From the NCBI GenBank assembly GCA_020428185.1, contig JAGQNH010000060.1, forward strand, positions 1-6,200: a DNA stretch of 6,200 nucleotides. Direction: 5' to 3'. The translations under genes were made by a program, and so were the position numbers. Numbering within the stretch: position 1 is the stretch's first letter; each line of letters begins with the position of its first letter. The notes under the pieces are model-generated. The model was given only the letters and a program-made list of their open reading frames with translations, made no database searches and was not told where the DNA came from. Source of the DNA: Candidatus Saccharimonadota bacterium. Its GTDB lineage: Bacteria; Patescibacteriota; Saccharimonadia; Saccharimonadales; Saccharimonadaceae. Positions 1 to 5,560 of this stretch are shown here, in pieces.

Positions 1-1
1 C

Positions 2-181
2 TCAACCACACACTGGCACTGGGCAAAAGTATTGCCTTACCACGTCAAGGTACGCGCAATATCATTGGTCGCAACAGCATCGGGTGACCTTGTCGTGACC
101 GTAGCGTATACAGATGGCGCGCTCGCCTTCGCAACAGCTGAAGTACATTTCAATTGGCACTTCGTCGCCATACCAAGATAA
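2..181 (+). CDS. 3' end of an unidentified gene (5' truncated by window edge)
   Basis: A reading frame is open from the left edge to a TAA at 179-181, giving 59 visible residues. I do not recognise the family. The visible part alternates hydrophobic and polar residues in several stretches (for example RAISLVATA, DLVVTVAY, ALAFATAEVHF), which suggests beta-strands, and it ends in aromatic-rich FNWHFVAIPR. The main reason to call it real is that its stop codon lies 9 nt before a strong intrinsic terminator pointing the same way. It converges on the ATPase gene. An opposite-strand frame at 37-219 covers the same bases, but it would start inside the terminator hairpin and has no visible ribosome binding site. 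Frame +1 also begins open but stops at 85-87. Function unknown; existence moderately supported. Confidence 0.5.
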   Translation, partial: STTHWHWAKVLPYHVKVRAISLVATASGDLVVTVAYTDGALAFATAEVHFNWHFVAIPR

Positions 182-190
182 GGTCGAACA

Positions 191-216
191 AGCCGCGTCA
201 CTGCACGCGGCTTTTT
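191..216 (+). terminator. Intrinsic terminator, probably bidirectional
   Basis: A perfect 8-bp GC-rich stem, AGCCGCGT (191-198) and ACGCGGCT (205-212), encloses a 6-nt loop and is followed by T212-T216. It sits 9 nt after the stop of the plus-strand partial gene. Read on the minus strand, the same stem is followed by TTGTT and lies about 13 nt after the ATPase stop codon, so it could also end that transcript, though with a poorer U-tract. Confidence 0.85.
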
Positions 217-225
217 CATTGCGAC

Positions 226-1515
226 TTATTTGTACCTATAATTTGATCGACGAAAGCCTATATAGTCACCTACAAGCAAGGCCGCCACTCCGGCAGCCGC
301 AGCAAGACTAATTGCATTGCGATTATTATTTATGACTGCTGGAAGATTTGCTGTTTCTTTTGCCTTTTCTGTTTTGTGCTGTGCTTTTTTTGCTAGTTTT
401 TCCGCTCGAGTCATTTTATCCTTGCGCCAGTCAATCCTCTTTGCCAGTGGCTCATCGTCGGGCACATCAGGCGACAGCATCGCATATACACAATCTCCAT
501 TATTCACACCGCCAGTATTCACAAAATCCGCCAGTTCGCTTTCGATTAGTTCACGATATTTTCGAATCACTGCACGAGCATTGTTCTCTCGGCGGTCATC
601 AGCACTCGCGACAATTGCATCGCGAACCTCAGGTGTCAACACGAGCGATACGCCAGCCTTATCGATATATTTCTTATTCATTTTCTCGACATGTCGCTCA
701 AGTATAAGCCCGAGGCTTTCGTCGTTATGATAATTAAACACAATACTTCGTTCAATACGATTCAAAAATTCTGGACGAAAAATCTTCTTCAGTTCCTTAA
801 ATGCTTCGCCCTCTATTTCCTTTTTTGTCGGTTCTTTGCTTTCGCCGTGCTGGAATCCGTAGCGCTGCGTACTTAGCTGCTTTGCCATCTGAGGCGCTCC
901 GACATTACTTGTAAATATTATGATAGAATTCGTGAAATCCGCCTGACCACCACGAGCCAATGGCACCTTGCCAGACCCAATTGCCTGCATGATAATATCC
1001 CAGTATTCCATTGACCCTTTTTCGATTTCATCAAAAAGTACGACATTAAATGGCTTCTTCAGCTCTTTCGATGAAAGCGCAGGCACGATCTCGGCACCAA
1101 CATATCCTGGAGGCGACCCAATCAGGCTCGATATATTGTGTCCATACATATACGTCTCACTATTTATCTCCAAATAACCGCCGCCATTTGGATGAAGCTG
1201 GTGTGCTAATTCCTTGGCAAATTCAGTCTTGCCGGTGCCTGTCGGTCCAAGCAATGCTACTGTCGTGATAGGTAAGTTTTCATCTCGCAACTTCTCTCGA
1301 TTGATTGCTCTGACAATTTCACCAATTGCATCCGACTGACCTACAATTGCGCGGTTCATGCCGTCCTCTACAAACTGATACGGTCGCAACTCACCTCTTG
1401 AAACCGACTTAAGACTCGTCAGAGAAAGCGTCTTCTCGCCTATGCTGATTTGAATATCCTTCTTATCAACAACCTCTGGTTCAGCGTTATTTTCGTAATT
1501 ATACAATTCCGACAT
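226..1515 (-). CDS. Single-ring Clp-type AAA+ ATPase (ClpC/ClpA D2-like) with C-terminal hydrophobic segment
   Basis: Predicted ATP-driven protein unfoldase. Visible motifs: Walker A GPTGTGKT (residues 90-97), a Clp pore loop GSPPGYVG (133-140) with Tyr138, Walker B ending in DE (162-163), sensor 1 TSN (202-204), FRPEFLNRIE (246-255) with likely arginine finger R253, and sensor-2-like R314 in NNARAVIRKY. The order and spacing match the second AAA module plus small C-terminal domain of ClpA/ClpC/ClpB. The Clp N-domain and first AAA ring are absent: 429 residues against roughly 750-860 in full-length relatives. A loop after sensor 1 contains RYGFQH (218-223), where ClpC and ClpA carry their VGF/IGL ClpP-docking tripeptide. 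After the AAA module come a highly charged stretch (about 355-388) and an Ala/Gly-rich hydrophobic segment (about 400-419) ending in a basic tail. Start chosen by a perfect AGGAGG 5 nt upstream. Family assignment is firm; ClpP partnership and membrane anchoring are inferred. Confidence 0.93.
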   Translation of the reverse strand: MSELYNYENNAEPEVVDKKDIQISIGEKTLSLTSLKSVSRGELRPYQFVEDGMNRAIVGQSDAIGEIVRAINREKLRDENLPITTVALLGPTGTGKTEFAKELAHQLHPNGGGYLEINSETYMYGHNISSLIGSPPGYVGAEIVPALSSKELKKPFNVVLFDEIEKGSMEYWDIIMQAIGSGKVPLARGGQADFTNSIIIFTSNVGAPQMAKQLSTQRYGFQHGESKEPTKKEIEGEAFKELKKIFRPEFLNRIERSIVFNYHNDESLGLILERHVEKMNKKYIDKAGVSLVLTPEVRDAIVASADDRRENNARAVIRKYRELIESELADFVNTGGVNNGDCVYAMLSPDVPDDEPLAKRIDWRKDKMTRAEKLAKKAQHKTEKAKETANLPAVINNNRNAISLAAAAGVAALLVGDYIGFRRSNYRYK

Positions 1516-1520
1516 GCCTA

Positions 1521-1526
1521 CCTCCT
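1521..1526 (-). promoter_or_regulatory. Strong Shine-Dalgarno of the ATPase gene
   Basis: The minus strand reads AGGAGG, then TAGGC, then ATG: a perfect anti-SD match at 5-nt spacing, which fixes the ATPase start at 1515. It contrasts with the two hydrolase genes, which have no SD. Confidence 0.85.
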
Positions 1527-1555
1527 ATGTCCCCTCATATTGAGATATACATAAG

Positions 1556-1581
1556 TATGTTGTCAAGAAAATATATGTTGT
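1556..1581 (-). promoter_or_regulatory. Candidate ATPase promoter/operator region with a direct repeat
   Basis: The 84-bp gap before the ATPase holds a perfect -35-like TTGACA on the minus strand (1566-1561), but no convincing -10 at 16-18 bp spacing (TCAATA at 17). An 8-mer ACAACATA occurs twice in direct orientation on the minus strand (1581-1574 and 1563-1556), 18 bp apart, the second copy overlapping the -35. A short inverted repeat ACATA-AG-TATGT lies at 1549-1560. This is compatible with a regulated promoter, but no regulator is identified. Confidence 0.35.
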
Positions 1582-1595
1582 TATTTAATCAACAT
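1575..1595 (-). terminator. Weak AT-rich hairpin after the 597-residue gene
   Basis: On the minus strand, ATGTTG (1595-1590) and CAACAT (1580-1575) can pair around a 9-nt AT loop, followed by ATATTTTCTT. It begins 4 nt after the TGA stop at 1602-1600. The low-GC 6-bp stem makes this a weak terminator at best, and the second arm overlaps one of the ACAACATA repeats, so it may equally be part of an operator. Confidence 0.25.
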
Positions 1596-1599
1596 TTTC

Positions 1600-3393
1600 T
1601 CAAGTTGCGTCTTTTGGTACTTCTACCATCTTGAGATCATGAATTTTCTTAGCTAGTTCTGCCACCTTATCCCAAGATGAGTTTTCGGACAATACCGTCA
1701 ATGCATACGCACCGTAGTTGCTATCGTATACGATTGCCGTATCGTTGTGCATTGATTCGCTCTCTCCGATAATATGCGAGACGCTTATGCCCGATGACCC
1801 TGCAGGTATACCGTCATTATTGCGATTAATACGAGCAGTACTCAGGATACTTTGCCCGTCCTGTGAGCGTGCAATCGTATTCTTGTAGATACCGACAAGT
1901 AATTTTTGCAGGTCATTTGCCGATGTGGTCGTATCGTCACCGGCAAATACAGTATTGTCTAGCGGTATTTCCTTTGCGCGAGAATTGATCGTAGCGAAGC
2001 CAAAGAAATTATAAAATCCTCGCCGACATCCCGTATCAAATTCCTGCAACATAAGTTTGAAGCAATCGATGGCCTCAGTGCCATCACTTATATTATCGAC
2101 AGGTCGAGATATCTTATCGTATTTTTGCATCAGATATGTGTACGCCAAATATAATGAATGAATACCGGCAGAATTCATCGATACATCACCTTTGTAGTTT
2201 GCGCTGCGTAGATTTCGCACACCGCTCAGCTCAGTGAATGCCAACCCCCATGTCCCAGGATTGTCTTGGGCATATTGTGCCAAAAGTGCCGAAAATCCAT
2301 TGCTCGTAGGTGTGTACGATCGCTTATAGACCATTGTGGGGCCGACTGGCTTTGTCGCTCCGATTGCTTTGTTGCGTTTCTCGCGTATATACTCCGTGAT
2401 TGTCTTGACGACCTTCGGCATATCCACTTCGCGGCCGCTCTTGCCATCCTTGCGCGATGTCTCGACAAAATCATTTGTACTGACATAACTCACTCCAGGC
2501 TTCTCGATAAGCTTTGCTGCGATTCCTTGATTAAGATATGCTTGTGTTCGATCAAGATTCACACTATATTCCAGGCTTGCCTGCTGATTCGCGCTGTTGT
2601 CGATATTTTTCTCAGGTACCTTGGCAGTGAAGTCTAACCAGCTCATGACGACACGCCCAGGAATCTCATCAGTATTCTTGTCAACCTGAATTGGCATAGG
2701 AGATGCCAAGCGAGCGTTCAATTTCGCTGCAAGATCACGCGCTATGTCATCAGTGACCGGTGCCGCTACTTCATTGATCGCTATGCGGATACTATTCGCT
2801 ACGTCTGGGTCTGGCTCAACTTTTGCCAATGTCTGCTGAAATAGCGTAATGTCACAATTACCTCCACTAAGGGCGGGCTGCAGCTCAAGTTGACTCTCAT
2901 TTAGCTTGAGCGTAGCGTTTTGAGGCTCTATACTGCAATCATTTCCGACCTTGCTTGTTGTGTAGTCCGCAATCTTTTCCTTATCATACACATATTCAAG
3001 TACACCCGGCTTCTGTAGTCCCGGTGCCCAAAAAATCGAGCCAGGAATAAACCGCAAAAACATCGGATAGTTCATCGCATCTATTCGCGCCTCATTATTG
3101 ACTCCGACACCTACATCTTTCATCTTCGGAGATTGGAAGGCTGCTTGATTTTTACCAAAATAAATATCCAATTTCAAACCAGCATACGCATTATCGAGCA
3201 GCTTCGCTGCATCTGCCTTGCGCATACCACCAATATTGAGACCGTCTACATTAACACCAGGTATCAGTCGAGTGCTCGGATAAATAATCTGGAAGATAGT
3301 CTCACCGAGAACCATCACGGAAAAAATAATCAGAAGCAATAGCTTCCAGTGCTGTTTCAGCGAATAATTTAATTCCAAAGAGTTCATGCCCAC
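1600..3393 (-). CDS. Membrane-anchored beta-lactamase/PBP-like pseudoenzyme, paralogue of the adjacent hydrolase
   Basis: Same architecture as the upstream 585-residue protein: a short cytoplasmic N-terminus, one membrane segment (about 18-38), two regions resembling the VanW-associated peptidoglycan-binding-like domain (about 45-250 and 275-340, the latter with GKSGREVD at 317-324), then a class A beta-lactamase-like domain (about 355-597). The catalytic residues are missing: the SxxK position reads GIHS (410-413), SDN reads FDT (452-454), and the KTG-box region reads HIIG (540-543) with no lysine. The frame is uninterrupted and the scaffold blocks are kept (SWLDFTA, NDTAIVY, NSSWDKVAELAKKI), so this looks like a maintained non-catalytic protein, perhaps a glycan-binding or regulatory partner, rather than a decaying gene. 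Start: GTG at 3393-3391 follows the promoter; ATG at 3387-3385 (M3) is an alternative. No SD is visible. The stop is TGA. Confidence 0.88.
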   Translation of the reverse strand: MGMNSLELNYSLKQHWKLLLLIIFSVMVLGETIFQIIYPSTRLIPGVNVDGLNIGGMRKADAAKLLDNAYAGLKLDIYFGKNQAAFQSPKMKDVGVGVNNEARIDAMNYPMFLRFIPGSIFWAPGLQKPGVLEYVYDKEKIADYTTSKVGNDCSIEPQNATLKLNESQLELQPALSGGNCDITLFQQTLAKVEPDPDVANSIRIAINEVAAPVTDDIARDLAAKLNARLASPMPIQVDKNTDEIPGRVVMSWLDFTAKVPEKNIDNSANQQASLEYSVNLDRTQAYLNQGIAAKLIEKPGVSYVSTNDFVETSRKDGKSGREVDMPKVVKTITEYIREKRNKAIGATKPVGPTMVYKRSYTPTSNGFSALLAQYAQDNPGTWGLAFTELSGVRNLRSANYKGDVSMNSAGIHSLYLAYTYLMQKYDKISRPVDNISDGTEAIDCFKLMLQEFDTGCRRGFYNFFGFATINSRAKEIPLDNTVFAGDDTTTSANDLQKLLVGIYKNTIARSQDGQSILSTARINRNNDGIPAGSSGISVSHIIGESESMHNDTAIVYDSNYGAYALTVLSENSSWDKVAELAKKIHDLKMVEVPKDAT

Positions 3394-3397
3394 ATAT

Positions 3398-3426
3398 AGT
3401 ATAGATTATGCTCGTGCTTTTGTGAA
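3398..3426 (-). promoter_or_regulatory. Sigma-70-type promoter of the 597-residue gene, near-leaderless
   Basis: The minus strand shows TTCACA (3426-3421, 5/6 to the -35 consensus), a 17-bp spacer, and TATACT (3403-3398, 5/6 to the -10 consensus). Transcription starting about 7 nt after the -10 would begin near 3391, on top of the GTG start codon and 4-5 nt before the alternative ATG. This leaves essentially no 5' leader. The promoter fills the 45-bp gap between the two paralogues. Confidence 0.65.
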
Positions 3427-3438
3427 TGTCAGCATTGG

Positions 3439-5196
3439 CTAACTATTGCGCCAGCTTTCGATCTGCCTTGTCAATTCTGCAATCGTACCCCAGCTACTGT
3501 TGCCAGTCATCACGACTAGTGCATATGTCCCCGTCTTGCCGTACACGATCGATGCATCATGTAGCAGATTGACCACGCCAGCCACGCCACTTACATGACC
3601 AGGGTACAAAAACCCAACCTTATCAGCCACAGTGCCACTCGTGCCCGACGGGATGCCTTGTCTATAGACATTGCGCTTCATAGCTGCAATAAGTGTATTC
3701 GTACTCGATGTATTCAATAACTGACCCGAACCAAGCAGTCCTAGATATTTCACCAAGTCACCCGGCGTAGATTGGATATAGCTATTCAAAAACGAACTAC
3801 TCGTAAATCCAGCATCCTGAATTTCGTGCGTCAACTGTGCGTAGCCAATTTTTGACAGCAATGCTTTTGCGCATTCATTATCGGACAGCACGATCATATC
3901 GTCGAAACATTTTGCCAGATCTCGACTACCACTAATATTTTTGTCAGTCCAATGCCATGTTTTCGATTCAATCCTCTTGAGCGTACCGTATGCGACATAC
4001 AGCTTATACGTACTCGCCGTCTCAAAAACCTTTGTCTCGTTGTAGCCTGCGTGTCGGTGCTCGCCATCGAGCTCCGCATAACTCACGCCATACACCCCAG
4101 AGTGCGATTCAGCAAAGTTTTTGATCAACGCGGCCAGTCCTGTGTCGGTTGCCGTGTAGCTACGTGAATAGGTCAGCAGTGGCGACGTCGGCGCGACCTT
4201 TGCGACAAGCTCAACATCTTCGCCATTCAACCATTTAGTTATAAGATCAATTGTCCCCTTGGTGTCCAGTGCTTGCCCCGACTGACCATGCTCGCGTTTT
4301 GTCTCGGTGAAGTCGACAGTTGTCACGCGCGTCGTACCTGCAAGTATTGTGACTTTTGGTGCAACCGTCTTCGACAAGAAGTCCGATGCTCGTTTGGTAT
4401 TTACTTTTGCCACGAGTCCGCTGTCTGGTGCCGAAAAATCAATCCAAGACAGTACAGTGTTTTGAGACACTGCGATATCATCGTCGCCCACTTTTATAGA
4501 CATATCCTTTGTCCTGTCCATAATTTCATCTGCAAAATCAGCCGCCTCAGAGTCATGGATCTTGGCCAGCCTCTCATCCATTGCAAATCTAACTGCCGCA
4601 TGCCGCAATGTCGGCTCAGTAGTACGTAGCATGGTGGTAACATCTTCTAATTTACACGAACCTCCATCTAGCGCAGGAATCACATGTAGTGTTCCATCTT
4701 CAAATCTAAGCGATGCATTTTTGGGTGTCACATCACACGATTTTCCAAGCTCCTTACCGACATATTCCTCAAGTTTCTTGTCGTCTCGCACGTATTCGGG
4801 AGACGATTTTGGAAGAACATTTTGCGCCCACCAAAGCGACGTCGGCACCATACGCAACCACAATGGGTATACTTGAGCATCCACCATAGGTTTACTATGT
4901 ATTTCCAAACCAATGTCACTTGGCTTTGGATGCCTATATGACGTTTCATTATCCCCAAAGTACAAATCAATCGATATGTCCTTGTACGTATCGTCTAGCA
5001 ATTTGATAGCTTCATCTCGAGACAACCTACCCACACCAACTCCATCTATCATAGCAAGTGGTGGCAAGGAATCTTTTGGATACGCCAACTGTGCAACAAC
5101 AAGCAACAATACACCTGTACTCAAACCAGATACAAGCAATCGTCGCCAATGCTGGCGAAAATAGTCTCCATGGTGTCTCAGGCGCAGCGGCCTCAT
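3439..5196 (-). CDS. Membrane-anchored extracytoplasmic serine hydrolase, PG-binding-like plus beta-lactamase/DD-peptidase fold
   Basis: A basic N-terminus (RHHGDYFRQHWRR) precedes one membrane segment (about 19-39), placing the rest outside the membrane. Two regions resemble the VanW-associated peptidoglycan-binding-like domain (about 48-255 and 265-325, the latter with HGQSGQALD at 303-311). The C-terminal domain (about 345-585) has the penicilloyl-serine transferase motifs in order: STYK (395-398, Ser395 nucleophile, Lys398), SDN (438-440), and K526-V-G528 in place of KTG. The ExxLN loop of true class A beta-lactamases appears as SSFLN (467-471), so the deacylating Glu is absent. This favours a peptidoglycan peptidase or transferase over an antibiotic-destroying enzyme. 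C154/C181 and C430/C442 are the only cysteines and are shared with the paralogue. It lies 17 nt after the LexA-like gene. ATG start with no SD and a -10 box 7 nt upstream. Exact substrate unknown. Confidence 0.9.
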   Translation of the reverse strand: MRPLRLRHHGDYFRQHWRRLLVSGLSTGVLLLVVAQLAYPKDSLPPLAMIDGVGVGRLSRDEAIKLLDDTYKDISIDLYFGDNETSYRHPKPSDIGLEIHSKPMVDAQVYPLWLRMVPTSLWWAQNVLPKSSPEYVRDDKKLEEYVGKELGKSCDVTPKNASLRFEDGTLHVIPALDGGSCKLEDVTTMLRTTEPTLRHAAVRFAMDERLAKIHDSEAADFADEIMDRTKDMSIKVGDDDIAVSQNTVLSWIDFSAPDSGLVAKVNTKRASDFLSKTVAPKVTILAGTTRVTTVDFTETKREHGQSGQALDTKGTIDLITKWLNGEDVELVAKVAPTSPLLTYSRSYTATDTGLAALIKNFAESHSGVYGVSYAELDGEHRHAGYNETKVFETASTYKLYVAYGTLKRIESKTWHWTDKNISGSRDLAKCFDDMIVLSDNECAKALLSKIGYAQLTHEIQDAGFTSSSFLNSYIQSTPGDLVKYLGLLGSGQLLNTSSTNTLIAAMKRNVYRQGIPSGTSGTVADKVGFLYPGHVSGVAGVVNLLHDASIVYGKTGTYALVVMTGNSSWGTIAELTRQIESWRNS

Positions 5197-5203
5197 ACCA
5201 AGT

Positions 5204-5209
5204 AGTATA
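5204..5209 (-). promoter_or_regulatory. -10 box of the 585-residue hydrolase gene, predicted leaderless
   Basis: The minus strand reads TATACT (5209-5204), then 7 nt, then the ATG at 5196, so the expected transcription start falls on or next to the start codon. The box lies inside CTATACTA, identical to the sequence at the paralogue's promoter. No good -35 is seen at 16-18 bp (TAGAGT at 17 bp, inside the end of the LexA-like gene). An AGGA 14 nt from the ATG is too distant to be a normal SD. Confidence 0.5.
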
Positions 5210-5212
5210 GTC

Positions 5213-5560
5213 CTAACCGCCCAAAAACTCTAATGCTTTTCGAAGTGTATCTAGCTCTTTTTCGTCGGCTTCTGCAGTCTCTCTCTTCAATATCTCCGTA
5301 CGAATCCAGGCCAAGTGTGTATTTTCGTCCGTCTCGGGGCCCTCTGACGCAAGCCGAATAGAGCGAGCGGATTTATCTTTTTTGACCAAATACCCCTTTG
5401 TAATAAGCCCGTCGACATGCACTGCCACGGTCGACACAGATTTGTAGTTCAACAACGTCATGATCTCACGATAGCTTGGTGCATAATTGTGCTCACTGAT
5501 AAAATCAGAGATAAACTGCAGTAGCTCTTGCTGCTTCTTAGTCGCGCGTTCACGAGTCAT
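5213..5560 (-). CDS. LexA-type winged-helix DNA-binding protein lacking the S24 peptidase domain
   Basis: Residues 7-70 align along their whole length with the LexA N-terminal DNA-binding domain: TKKQQELLQFI at the start, APSYREI as the turn into helix 2, SVSTVAVHVDGLITKGYL (41-58) as recognition helix and following strand, and a wing ending in ARSIRL (65-70). Full LexA is about 200 residues and continues with an Ala-Gly cleavage site and a Ser/Lys-dyad peptidase. This protein ends at 115 with a charged, probably helical tail (about 80-113) that might serve for dimerisation. It therefore cannot undergo RecA-stimulated self-cleavage, and its inducing signal would have to differ from SOS. The ATG overlaps the end of the O-antigen ligase-like gene by 11 nt, and only a weak GGGA-type SD is present, so translational coupling is likely. 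A role regulating this envelope cluster is inference only. Confidence 0.85.
   Translation of the reverse strand: MTRERATKKQQELLQFISDFISEHNYAPSYREIMTLLNYKSVSTVAVHVDGLITKGYLVKKDKSARSIRLASEGPETDENTHLAWIRTEILKRETAEADEKELDTLRKALEFLGG

Noticed and set aside
37..219. Minus-strand 60-residue open frame downstream of the ATPase gene
   Set aside because: Its start codon lies next to the terminator hairpin and its first codons run through the stem, there is no clear SD, and the composition looks random. The plus-strand frame ending just before the hairpin explains the region better.
471..480. E475-I-P-L-D of the 597-residue protein (codons about 1954-1983) as a retained ExxLN motif; the coordinates given here are residue numbers
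   Set aside because: In the ungapped alignment with the active paralogue, the ExxLN position corresponds to residues 481-485, not 475-479, so the match is coincidental.
348..707. Plus-strand open frames within the ATPase gene (also 317-730)
   Set aside because: They lie antisense to a gene with a full set of AAA+ motifs, show no domain-like pattern, and have no plausible SD.
1600..1602. TGA recoding (TGA=Gly as in Gracilibacteria/SR1)
   Set aside because: The TGA stops of the 597-residue gene and the ligase-like gene fall at sensible protein ends, and no gene here carries an in-frame TGA.
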